The position numbers and the translations under genes are program-made. Below the pieces are notes generated by a model, which saw only the letters and a list, made by a program, of their open reading frames with translations, ran no database searches and had not been told where the DNA came from. Of a stretch of 64,000 nt of DNA, positions 13,901-25,659 are shown piece by piece. Numbering within the stretch: the first letter of the stretch is position 1; each line of letters opens with the position of its first letter. Source of the DNA: Pegea sp. RAD2-039 (Eukaryota > Chordata > Thaliacea > Salpida > Salpidae); NCBI GenBank assembly GCA_034620365.1, contig JAQGEQ010000071.1, positions 4,588,001 to 4,652,000 of the forward strand. Direction: 5' to 3'.

Positions 13901-14572
13901 CCTATCTCTTCCTTCTCCAGGAAGAGTAACGTCTACTTCAAGCTACAAAATGTTGATGTTAGTTGGGTTGAAGAATTGGAGCAAGTAGAAGACCTTTTGT
14001 TTGTCGATGGGAAGTGCTTGGGCAGTGTAAAGATTTTTTCGACCATCAAAAACAGGTTTTCTGTCTTGAAAAATTGCAGTTCTAAAATTTTCTACCATTG
14101 TGCTAATAATTTCTCTAAAAATGAAACTCTGTTAGTGTGTACTAGATCATATGATACCAAGTATACCTGTTGACACGTCGCGGGCATTTATCAGGTTTGA
14201 TGTCGATGTCATAATGGTGAATATCTCCATTAGGTATTTGGACTTTGAAGTAATTGGCTCTGAGCCATATGGGCTTTCCCATCTGACCAACATTTGGTCG
14301 ACCAGGAGGCTGGAATTCAATTGAAGTACTTGACACACGGTGTTCTACTGGAACTAAAAATGTTGTGTCAAAATTCTAGTCTTTAAATATCAAAATTATG
14401 AAAAAAGTTTGGACATTAAAAAGCTACAAATAAACTATTTTATATGTTGATAAATAACAACAAACTAATTACCAGCTGGTCTAACAGTAGAAGCTATATG
14501 AGCCGGTTGACGTGAAGTGCTTGCCACCATGGTTCCTGCTTCAGGATTAGAAGGAGGTACATTCCCAGCCAT
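10997..14572 (-). CDS. AGO: Argonaute (AGO clade), slicer-type
   Basis: Core protein of miRNA/siRNA silencing complexes, cytoplasmic. Seventeen exons on the minus strand: 14473-14572, 14167-14353, 13994-14114, 13761-13942, 13566-13702, 13368-13513, 13150-13316, 12962-13097, 12810-12911, 12571-12759, 12390-12517, 12266-12336, 11961-12211, 11718-11912, 11426-11662, 11171-11370, 10997-11114. This gives 888 residues, close to animal AGO1/2 (about 860). N domain, linker, PAZ ([17 protein letters not shown]), MID ([18 protein letters not shown]) and PIWI are all present. The catalytic tetrad looks complete: Asp in GADVTHPP, Glu in HREEIIRDL, Asp in YRDGVSEG, His in PAYYAHL. The C-terminus is the canonical MYFA. 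An in-frame ATG at 14620 would add 16 residues, so the start is not settled. Introns are about 50-60 nt in the 3' half. It belongs to the AGO clade, not the Piwi clade. Confidence 0.97.
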
Positions 14573-14620
14573 TAGTGTGAACTCAGGAACTATATAAGTA
14601 TTTTGATTTCGTAGATACAT

Positions 14621-17600
14621 GACATGAGTAAAATATAGTTGATTATTATTTAGTACACTTTAGGCTTACAAACTAAGTCAGTGAATGCTGTAAAAAATAT
14701 AAAATTTTTTCAATGAAATCACAGATAAATTATTTAAATATTTTATAATAAAGTTAAAATACTATCTATTAGTTTTATATAAAACAATATTAAAACAAAT
14801 CCTTTACAATTTCCTTAAAAAAGTATAGTTCTAGTGTTAAAAAATTAATTTAATAAATATAAGTAATAAACATAACACAAAGTTTCTAGTTATCCTAAGT
14901 TCTTGACTAAATGTAAACTTATTATATAGATGTATAAAATTATTTGAAAAGGCTTGAATCAGAAACTATAACTGAAATTTATACATAAAAAAACTAAAAA
15001 AACAAATTCTTACAAATCAAAATTAATTTAAATATATAATTTCATAAAATAAACAATTTTGCCCATTAAGATAAAATATTCCAACAACAAAATCAGATAG
15101 AAAAAAGTATTTAAAACATTACTAATCATATACAAGAAATAAAAATATAATTATTTTAACTAAATACTACTAACAGCAAGTACTGCAAAATTATAACTAT
15201 ATAATTCTCAAACAGTTGAACATTTACATAATGTTGATTTTGCTATTTTACTTTTTGTCAAACATCAAAATGAAACTTAATTATAAATTACAAAAGCTTA
15301 ATAAGTTTATTCTTAAATATTATTTATGAATAATTCAGTACCTCCAAAACTTGTAAGTATTATAAAAATGTTACTTAACTTAAAAGAAACTTTCATAATA
15401 ATTGTTTAATGTAGCATATGATGAAAGTTTGAATTTAATATAAAAGTATTTGATAAAAACAGTTTTTAACCTAAAACTTATTACATAAATATTTAGAAAG
15501 TTAACACGCAGGAAATATGGAGAAAACATTAAATCTCAAAAACTAGTAAGTCAAATTTTTAAAATAAAAAACAATATACTAAAATTTACTTCTAGACATT
15601 CATCACAATAACTTAAATAAAAAATAATTATTTTTTAAACTCAAAGAGATATTTTTATAACACAAACATAATCTCTTTAAAAATTGAAATATTTTTAGAA
15701 ATAAAAAACATCAAAGCTTTAATTCGATGAAATAAAATAATCACTAAAGTAATCATATCAGATAAAAATCAAAAAAGATTTACTTGCAAAAAACAAACAA
15801 TAACGAGACCAAAAAGTGAATTTCCTAATGCAAATTTAGCAAGAAAAGTTGAAATCGTCTTTCATTTAAATACAAAAATATATAGACAGCACCAAGATAA
15901 TAAAACTAAAAGCACAATCACGAAAGGACAAGTAAGTTAAAATTCATAAAATAAAAAGGAGATTTATGCGAAGAGCTAACTATACTACTGCGGAGACCGC
16001 AAAATTTTACTTATCAACGGTAAATAGCCTCAAAGCAGTGGCTGTAAAAATCTTTTAAAACCGTAAACGAATTCTTTAAATTTATTAAGCCCTTAGATTG
16101 TATAATAAAATTATGCCATAAAATGTTTAATTGACAACAATAAATAAATAAATAGAAAGTTTGAAATTATTATACTTTTTGTTTTAAGGTTACAGGCAGT
16201 CATTTACAAAAAGTTTAGAGAAGTAAATGAGTCAGCAAAAATAGTTTAATCAAGTCAAGCATTGAAACTAAATTTTGCTTTTGAAAGGATAAAAGTTATA
16301 AAAACCAAAGTAAATATCTTGTAAAGCTCGTTTGATCATCACCAAAGAAAGTTAACTTAACAGCAGTAAGAGTCAAAAATGAAAAGTGAAAAAAAAAGAA
16401 TTTATATGCATATTGGACAGCCATTTAAAAAATTTCCGTAACTTATAAATCATTTTGAGCATTTTAAGCCATTTAGGTCAGTCTTGTAATAAGTTGCTCG
16501 AACAATAAAGCCATTTATGCTGGTTTTGTGCAAGGAGGTTGGTTTTTATTAAATATTTATACAAAAATAAATCTTGATAAATGAAATATTAACAAACTAA
16601 CTTTAATAATATAGAAATAGTGCAAGAATCTTTACAATTACTAAAACTGGATTAGGACGACACTACCTTAATGCACATATACGACAAACATCGAGAAAGA
16701 ATTTTCAACAATCATTAGAGATATTATGGCTGCATCAGTTTTCTTCATCTTTGTTACATTTACTTGTTTAGTAACTAAAAACGATGTCAAAGACCTACAT
16801 TTAAATCCTTGTTTTGAAAATCTAAGGAAAGAAAAAAGACTATTTAAATCGTAGAAATTTGTTTTCTATCTCTGCTCAAAAATGTAAAATATCAAAAAAA
16901 CGGGTTTCATCAACAAGAGCAGTTTGCTCCTAAGAGCAAAAAAATTATTTTTTTTTCATTTTTAAATAGATTTCAACTGACCGAAAAAATTGTTGCTAAA
17001 TTTTCAACTAATTTTATTTTGACTAATTTATTCAATTATTCAGTAAAATCCTAATATACTTTTATGTCTAATTTGGTTTTTGTCTAAACAATCATATCAC
17101 AAACAACCTAGAACAATTTAGTTTACATTGTTGCAAAATGTCATTAAACATAGTTAAAAAGCCGCTTGTAAAGGTTGCTTAGTTAGAATTTATAAAACAA
17201 CATGCATCCTCATGATCTCGGCAATACAAATCATTATTAGGTGAAATATAAATATTAAAATGTGATGTAGATAGAGTGAAAGATTAGGTAGTGCCTTGAA
17301 TCTTTTGGTAATAAAGGATGCCTTAAGAATTTAAAAGCTGTTTAACATGATTTTACCTTGAAAAATTTAAGCTTTAATTAGCATGAGCTAGTGATTCAAG
17401 TAAACTGCAGCAACAGCATTTGGATCTTTTTATTTTTAGCTTTTGATAGCTTTTGTATTTTGTAAGGTTGCATTGACCAATTTGAAATCCCGCATAAGGC
17501 TTTATTTAAGAACAAAAACGTCTTCTTTATAAAATTTGATCTTTATGTTTATAACATAAGTTAAACAATTAATGAATTCACAAATATTTAGCATGATATA

Positions 17601-18135
17601 GTTAGCAAACAACAAATCTACTCTCATTTTAATAAAGTTTGTAAATTAGTCAATTAGCTTGCAATAACTCCTTGACAAAGATGAAAAAGCTGTTTTAGTT
17701 GCAAGCAGTCTCAATGGCCCGATTAAAGATAAGCTTTAATGTGTTGCAAAATGCATGTAAAAATGTACATTCCTACTTTTAATGTTCTTAAAACTTTCTA
17801 CTGATTGTAATTAGCAACTCGTCTACAATATTTTTTTTCTTTTGTGTCTTTTGATTCGGTTTAGAAAAATAACATTAAACATTATGATTTCGTCGCTACT
17901 TCATGTTCGTTTTTGTTTGGCAAGCAAGTAATAAGAGTAAACATTATGTGAAATCAAATTAATTAATTAAGATCAGTTTGGTTTATAAATTATTTTTGTC
18001 TGATGTTGTTACTAATTATGAATAAAAGCTTTACCAACAAAAGTAAAAACATCTTTAAATAGCTGCTATAATTCACTTAACTGAAGCTAGTTTATTCATT
18101 TTAATATGTAAATTGTAGCTCATTCACGTCAAACT
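14621..18135. other. AT-rich stretch, no gene seen
   Basis: About 3.5 kb upstream of Argonaute. It is rich in A and T runs and all frames are short. I see no conserved protein segment. It should contain the Argonaute promoter, but no element stands out by eye. Confidence 0.5.
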
Positions 18136-18450
18136 AAGTGGCGAAGCGGTTACCATACCTACCTATCAATTGTGTGGTTTCGGGTTCCCAAGGTAGACGG
18201 ACCCTGTGAGTCCAGTAAAATGGCAACACTTCTAGGAGATGCAAAACTCCGAATTTAAAACTTGGCGTAGCTTCATCAATCTGTCTGTTCTGCTGTATAA
18301 CGTGAAGAGTGGAATCCTGTTACATGGGCAGCAACTGTATACCCATGACTTCTGCCCTGACACATATTTGCATGGCCGTTCGCGGCTGAAGTGGGCCAAC
18401 AATTCCTGCCAGGGCCAAGCTAGACATGGGTCGTGTAAGGACCAATAGAT
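18136..18450 (+). mobile_element. tRNA-derived SINE, copy 1
   Basis: A GC-richer island in AT-rich DNA. It starts with a tRNA-like head: an A-box-like stretch tggcgaagcggtta (18140-18153) and a B-box-like stretch ggtttcgggttccc about 25 bp further. The body shares blocks with the copies at 34.1, 42.6 and 61.6 kb, for example the segment reading caaaactccgaatttaaa and the later gtggaatcctgttacatggg. Compared with those copies the middle part (the block ending in the ttccggttactcctacgac segment) is missing. The open frame across it is not a gene. Confidence 0.75.
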
Positions 18451-20600
18451 GAATTATGTTTTTGAAACTTTAGTGTATACTTTTTATAAATATTTTTACC
18501 TCAAGCCTTTTAAGATACTGAATACAATAATAATCTCATTATAATCTCATAATCTTGTGGAAAAACAGTTCACTATAAGCTTTGTTTTCACATATCTACT
18601 TTGTTCTAGGCACTACTCAGCACTGGCTTAAGTCTCTAAGGGCTTGAAACGGTGTTTAGAAATATAAATTCTCTAATTGGGAAAGAATGATGAGGTCCTA
18701 AAGAAACAAATATCATGAGCATCACTTTTTATATCTATCTTATCATATAGTTGTAATCATTTACCAGATGCCAATCAGTTTTGTCTGACTGTGTGAGGTA
18801 CATTTGCGAAAAGTCTTGCAGCAGCTAAAGAAGTATTCACTGCATAGATCTGAAAATAAAGAAGCTGATTCAAGCAGTTAGCTTTTTACTTTTTACAATT
18901 TCGTTTTGCCTCATGCTTAACTTCATGAATTTTATTTCGAAATTTCACATCAAACTTTCTATGATTTAACTCAAATAACTTTTGTTCGCTAATAAAAGAT
19001 GTGAGATTACTAAGTAAAAACACAGCTCACTCTGTCAATAACTTTAATCCAAGTAAATATTGACTTTATTCAACTCTTTTAGTGTAATCTCGTATTAAGA
19101 TGATGTACTTAAACTAATATGCAAATTAATTAACTCGCAACGTTGAGCATTTTTCATTTTTTTTGCTGTATCACGTTTGTTGATGGTTTTTTTGGAAGTA
19201 ACTCTATGAGGCCACTATTTGCATATTTTATATCCTGTTGTTTTTCTTTTAGTTAGTTCAAGTTTCCTTATTTGGATGAACTGGCTATTATTCCTTGACA
19301 TACAACTCACTTTTGAAAAGAATAAATGCTTTGCTTTAAAACTTATAATCAAATAGTTAGAGCCTAAAGTTCAATTAAACTTCCATTTCATAAGAAAAAA
19401 ATCCACTGAAAAGGTTTTAACTCCTAAATAAGATAATAAAACCAACAATTAATAACAACTCATATCCAGTAGGCTTTGCTAACTTTGTTATAAATGGTTA
19501 TAATGCATAATTTTTAATCTATTTATATTTTCTATTCTATTTTATGAATAAAATAAAAATATTATTGAATACATCTGATTAATGATTTTTTGTGGTGTAT
19601 TAATTACATTATATTAACAACGCAAAACACTTTTTTTCATTTATAAAAATTATTGTGAAGATTTTTGCAATAAGTTATTAGACAATTTTATTTCAAAAAA
19701 AGATATAACATTGTTTTTTAACATTGAGAGCTTTTTAATAGAATACCGTAAGCTCTCAAACTAGTTTAATATAATATATGATAATATATGATAATAATAT
19801 AATTTATTTATTTAAAAACTAGCTATAGTTGACATACATAATGAACTAAAACATGAATATCAATATCAGCAATTAGTTAAAACTTACAGTTTGTTGCAAT
19901 ATTTAAATAATTACTTATTCTAGAATTTTCAATATTTCTTATTAACTAATATTTTTTACAAATATGTAAATTAGAAAAGCTTTAAATAGCTGTAAAGATT
20001 GACCTCTACAAGTTTCTTCATAGGAGTAGGGGCTAGAGTTTACTATCACATAATTATTTAGGTCAAAGGTGCTTAAATGAAAGCTACTTGGCCTAAAAAG
20101 CCCACTAGCTTGAATTTATCTTAATTTTTTATTTTCTAACTATCATATTAAAAATGAATTATTTTGTTAATATATTATTAAGACAGACGAATAATTAGTT
20201 ACAACCTGGCAGTTTGATACATAGTGCTGACTTAAATGAGGTTTTATAGATTTGAAAAAGTTTTAAATCAGTTTAAGCTTACTCAAATCAGTTAGAGTAT
20301 AAGTTTAAAACAACTAAGCATTGTTAAACTTTTAAAAGCATTATTCTGATAAAAGATTTGTTTTATTAATGAGTTTTTCCTTATTAAAAGATTTTATTAA
20401 ATATTCTGAGTTTAACCATTTAATATTTTACCAGTTATTAAATCATTTATCAAAATGAATATTGTTTCATATACAAAGTTTTGCTAGAATCAAATAACTT
20501 CGTTAATTAGCGATTTATAGCAGTAGTGTTGACGGTATTTAATGTTCAAGTGATTTATTTCATTATAACTTTTTTTCAGACTACTAATATCTCAAGAAAA
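18451..20600. other. AT-rich stretch, no gene seen
   Basis: Between the SINE and the first exon of the receptor kinase. Contains small tandem repeats, for instance repeats of a gataatatat type around 19770-19800. Nothing coding recognised. Confidence 0.45.
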
Positions 20601-23600
20601 ATGAATTTACTGCAAGTAAGTGCCTGTTACTTCTCAAACTAGTCCTTAGATATATTTTAGTGTCTAAAACGTTTCAAAATTATCTTAATGAGGTAAAAAC
20701 AATAAGTTACAAAAGGTGATTCTGTGATAGATCATATACTTTTAATATCAATAGTGTGATTTATTTGATGTCTTTTAAATTACTATACCTAAGCTTAGTC
20801 AATAGCTTAAACTCTATTTTTAGTTGTGCATTATTCTTTCTGTATATTGCTGGAGGTAAAAGCTGAAATAAGATCTTGTAAAAACAAACTTAAAAACTAT
20901 AAGTTGTTAAAACAAAAAAAACAAACTATAGTAATGATTAAAATTAATGCTAGAAATGTTTTGAAGATACTCAAGTCAAATAATATAGTTTGAAACAAAT
21001 CAAAATCAAAACAGAAATATATATATTATAAATATTATACAAATATAAGTTATATATATCATGCAATATAGACTAGTTATAGATAATGCTTTTTTAAAAC
21101 TTTGATTTAATTAGGTTTAAGATTTACTTTTTCAATGACTTTCAACTCCTAACGTTGAGTTTAAATACTTTAAAACTTTAAAATATTTACAAATTTCTTA
21201 AATCGGCAAATGATTATCACACTGGGAGCTAATGACTTGAAAACAAATAAATAGGCGATTGTTAAGTTGAGAAATATTTTCATCTACCAAAATAGAAAGG
21301 GTAAGCATAAACTTACTTTAAATACAGTCACAACTTAGTTGTTGAAATTAGAAAAAGAAATTTAATTCTGCTTCTACAAATAGTTCTATCGAACTTGTGA
21401 TCTCGTAAGGAAGTAAGAATTTGACACCATTAGTATACGACCTCCAGTGGGCGGATACTACGCATTTTGTATTACTATTTAAATCGTTTAGTGCAGAGCA
21501 AGTAGTTGTTAAGGTGTTTAACAATAGTAGATTTCAGTTAGACGTGATGAAAATTTTGTTAGGTTTGTTATTAATGAAGTATGAGCATGTAAGAAAAGTA
21601 TGAACAAATATATGATTTCTCTCAAATTCAATTCAGTTTATCAATTTTTGGTTGGTATTGTATGACAATTTAAATCATAGAAAAACTAGTTTAGACTAAA
21701 TAACTATTTTTTAAACTCAGATTCTTTTTACTGCTTGCATCATTCAATACTCATTAGGAAAATGTAAAAATAGAGAAACACTTTGTCAACTGAGTAAGTT
21801 TTTTAATAGTTTATATAGATTATGAATTTAGAATTAAACAATGTTAATATGTTAAAGGTTCTTCTAATGTTTACTTCTCTGGATCTGACGTTGACTACAC
21901 ACTTTTAAGAGGAGAGAACAAGTACCTCAGATGTACTGATATCCAAACCAAAGTTAGCTGTTGTAAGCTTCCTGTTTTGAAGATGATTTGGTTAAAACAC
22001 GAGAACAACAGAATAATCAATTTTAACCAAGAACCAGTTAGTTGATAATTTACTTATTTTCAACCTTAAAATTAAATAAATAAAACATTAAATAAATAGG
22101 AGTTTTAATTTTTTCTTCTTTGCTTTTTAGCGGTCAAATATTAAAATTGTTGGGAAAAAGAAGAAACCGAAAATAAATGGAACAAAGTTAAAACTAAAGT
22201 CAGCTAAATTAAGAGACTCTGGAAAGTATTGGTGCGTTTTACAAGTCAATGAGACAGGAGTTGAGTTAATACGAAAAGACATGTCGATTCTGGTACACCG
22301 TGCAAGTTTGTAACTTCAATTACTTGATGATAAATCTCTAAGTAGTAAAATAATTTCAGATGAAAGCTCAATTCCTATCAAAACTTCGCAGCAGATGTTG
22401 TATTCATCAAGAAAACTAGCTCTGAAATATGGAGAAGAAAATACAAGCTGTATTCTAGATTGTTCATTTGAAGCAGTAGGAAAAACATCATTGACATGGA
22501 GAAGAAATGGACAATTACTTGAAAGTACCCAACAAAAAGTAAGAGTTTAAATCAGCTATTTGTACTTAATGATGTTTCATTGAAATTTGGGAGTTTGATT
22601 TAACTGATCTTTTACAGCTGGATGCAAAATGGGTTTCTGGTGATTATGTCTGTACAGTCTCCAATGATGTTGGGAGCTTTTCTCATCGCTTCATGGTTCA
22701 TTCTAACATCACTTCTCCCTCACATCCCAGTAAGTTTATTTTAGTGTCAACTTTCTTTTTCTACTTTGAGTTTTTCTATTTAGTTTTTTTTCGACTTTGC
22801 TTTGTCTAAAATGTTTTATTTTTTAGGTTAACTCATGATAGAATGCGAAGAGATATTTAAAAACTTTTTTTCTTATCAATGCCGACCTTTTTACTTACTA
22901 CTTTCTTTCATATATTTATTTATTTATTTATATTTCTTTCAGTCATTAACTCCATTTCTACAATCTTGTTTTTTCGCAATTAATAAAATCTGTAAGTTCC
23001 CCAGAGTTGTGGTTAATTTTTTTGAATTTTTAAACCAAAAATTATCTAACTTGTTCGAAAAATCAATAAATAGCATCAGATTTAAAAATGCTTTATGACT
23101 TTCTTCAAACACAATTACTATTTATTATTTGCTCTAAAAAGCTCAATTGTTTTCAGTGACCTATTTTTATTAAATCTATCTTACCACCTATTACCAGCTA
23201 AAACCCCCAGTAAAGTTACATATTTTAGGCAAAGTCGGAAGCCAGAATAATTAATCAGCTTGTATATTTTTCTTCAAACCTATTGTAAGATTATACTCTT
23301 TTCCTTTGAGTTAGCTGAAAAGCTTCACATAAAACCTAATCTTGCTTGTGCTAAAATTAGCTGTAATTCTAGTAGATGTTTTTTTCATCATCCTATTTTT
23401 CTATTAAATAATACTTCAAAAGTTGTTTTTTTTGCGATAATTTTGAAAAAATTATTTAGTTTTTTATCCTAGATTAGGAGCACCAATAATTATTATGATT
23501 TCTGCTGCGCTGATTTTGATTTTGATCGCTGTCGTCATATTTGGATCGAAAATTTATCCCAAAACCATAAAGAAAAACAAAACAAACAAATCAGATAGTT

Positions 23601-25509
23601 TCAGACAGCTATCAGATGTATATTCGTGGCAAAAAAATCGAAATGGCATCAACATGAATGAACAGGTAAACTTGACTACGCCATTACATCATTTACTCTA
23701 ACTTATTTTCGATTTAAGATTAAAGAGATTTTAGCAGAAGATGTTTATGAGCAAATCACAGCGATTGATATACACCCAAATAAGTGAAGTTTATTTACTG
23801 TAAGATTATAGATCCGAATTTTTTTATCTTTGTTAATATTCTTCAGATTGTACGATGATAAAACTCCTCAGATAATTGGAAGTGGATTTTTTGGAAAAGT
23901 TTACAAAAAAATTTTAAAAACAGACAGTGGAGAAAAACTAGTCGCTGTAAAAACTTTAAAAGGTTTTTTCAAGATCTGCAAAATATTTCTTCATAATCTA
24001 ATTTTGTAATTCTGATTTTTAGAAGGATTTTCCGCTAACGACTTCATGTACTTTATAGAGGAAGCCTTGCTGCTATTAAAAGCAAAGGGCAACTGTAATG
24101 TGATCCGTATTTTAGGAGTTTGTATTTCAAATACAGTAAGTTATTTAAGTCATAAGCTTGATAGCTGTTTATTTAAATCAAATTTTATGTACTGCAGAAT
24201 TCATCAAGAGTTCTTGAACCAGCTCTTGTTATGGAGCTTGCAGCAGGTGGTAACCTTAAAAATCATTTACAAAAACTTGCAGTTAAAATGTTGGATGAAA
24301 CATATGCTGTTGAAGATGAACTGATTTCAATAAGTCTGCAAATCGCAAACGGTATGATTTTTTTGGGTGAAAATCAGGTTAGTTTTGTGTAAAAACGTTT
24401 AAAGTAGATTTTAATCTAAGTTTTCAACTACAGATTCTGCACAGGGACTTAGCAGCCAGAAATATTCTTGTATGTGAAAACAAACAAATAAAAATAGGCG
24501 ATTTTGGCTTGTCTAAGGATATTACTGAGCGTGGTTACTACCGGGTTAAGAACCGCTGGGTAAGTCAAGTTCCAATGATCCTGTTTATCTGGATATTTTA
24601 TTGTCAATCCAGGATAAGCCTGCCAAGTGGACAGCACCAGAGGCTTTGTTATTTGACAAATATACCGTATCTTCTGATATGTTAGTCAAGATCAAAACTG
24701 CTCAATTAGAATCTTCTAAACTACTTTCTTTTAGATGGTCTTATGGTGTACTTTTATGGGAAGTTTTTTCATTCGGTGAAGAACCTTATAAGGATGTTGA
24801 CTTGCGGCAACTATGCAGCTATTTGCAGTCAGGGTGCCGATTAATGCAACCCGAAAACGCTTCTAATGAAATGTAAGCTCTTTACGCAAAATAAGGAAAC
24901 AAACTTTACCTCACAGCCTAAATTAAAAAGAATTTGATTAAGATAGAAACTTGATAACAGTATGAAATCTGATATCTACTTTTGAGCAGCTATTTGCTGA
25001 TGGTAGGATGCTGGGAATGGGAACCTTACCAAAGAATAACATTCAGCCAGATTCAAACATCTTTGTATAACTTTCAGGTTTTCATTAAACATTAGAAAAT
25101 ATAAATATTTCTTACAACAAACCCAATACAGCAGACACTTGAAACCCTTCCAGCAACAAACAACTATGAAAAGATGAGGTGCAACTTCAAGAAAGGACAA
25201 AAAGTACACGTCGAAATTCATACCGATCGAAATGAACCAAACAAAGACTTTTCTACAAAACTAGACTGCTTCACATCACCAGCATCGTTTTATGAAGAGC
25301 AAAACGTGAATATGATTACAACAGATCAGAAACTTTTTATGGCGCGCAAAGATTCAGAAAGTATTTCGTGGATAATGCAGAACCGCAGCTACATCAACTA
25401 CCCAGAATATTTGAAACGACAAAGTGATGGGAATTCCCCTCCTCGCAGCCCGCTTAGTGACAGCTCATCAAATAAAGATTCGTTTACTGATGACAGCTGT
25501 TTCTTCTAA
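20601..25509 (+). CDS. Receptor tyrosine kinase with two Ig domains
   Basis: Single-pass receptor tyrosine kinase. Seventeen exons: 20601-20615, 20824-20855, 21774-21793, 21858-22036, 22131-22305, 22360-22538, 22618-22729, 23478-23665, 23719-23783, 23847-23962, 24023-24135, 24198-24377, 24434-24559, 24613-24680, 24735-24872, 24990-25077, 25132-25509; 723 residues. The first three tiny exons give a signal peptide ([15 protein letters not shown]); they are less certain than the rest but join in phase. Two Ig domains follow (second Cys in SGKYWCVL and in [11 protein letters not shown]), then one membrane helix and a juxtamembrane segment. The kinase has P-loop [13 protein letters not shown] lysine, [11 protein letters not shown], and WTAPEA followed by [21 protein letters not shown], so it is probably active. 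The activation loop carries a paired Tyr (GYY). The C-terminal tail is Ser-rich with YINYPEY. Two Ig domains recall FGFR-like receptors, but DFGLSKD and WTAPEA are not FGFR-typical, so no symbol is given. Confidence 0.9.
22730..23477 (+). other. Long intron of the receptor kinase
   Basis: A 748-nt intron between the second Ig domain and the membrane-spanning exon, long for this region. The acceptor used is the second of two close ones (cctagattag); the first would put a stop right after the junction. Open frames inside (22835-23098, 23260-23472) are T-rich and hydrophobic by composition and are not considered genes. Confidence 0.6.
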
Positions 25510-25649
25510 TCTTTTGTATTTTAAAATCTTTTTTGTATTTTCTTGTAAATATGTTTTGATGATAGACTATCTACCTCATTAATGCTTGTGAAAATACTAA
25601 TGATTCAAGTTTTTAAAAGAATTTTATATTGTTCTGATGATCACTTTTG

Positions 25650-25655
25650 AATAAA
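25650..25655 (+). promoter_or_regulatory. Poly(A) signal of the receptor kinase
   Basis: AATAAA 141 bp after the stop codon, followed within about 25 bp by a T/G-rich stretch (gttcttgtttcagttttccg), the usual arrangement of a cleavage site. Confidence 0.5.
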
Positions 25656-25659
25656 GATC

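Noticed and set aside
18136..18215. Possible tRNA gene
   Set aside because: A- and B-box-like sequences are present, but no cloverleaf with paired acceptor stem can be made; it is the head of a SINE.
18239..18448. Open frame of 69 codons
   Set aside because: It lies wholly in a SINE copy and is not conserved as protein in the other copies.
21421..21603. Open frame of 60 codons before the Ig exons of the receptor kinase
   Set aside because: No ATG start (begins with ttg) and no family match. The kinase exons join in phase without it through a 20-nt exon at 21774-21793.
21758..21793. Longer version (36 nt) of the third receptor kinase exon
   Set aside because: The acceptor at 21757 gives a stop or the wrong phase when joined to the signal-peptide exon; the acceptor at 21773 fits.
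22835..23472. Two hydrophobic open frames in the receptor kinase intron
   Set aside because: T-rich intron sequence; no start context, no family, and a good splice around them.
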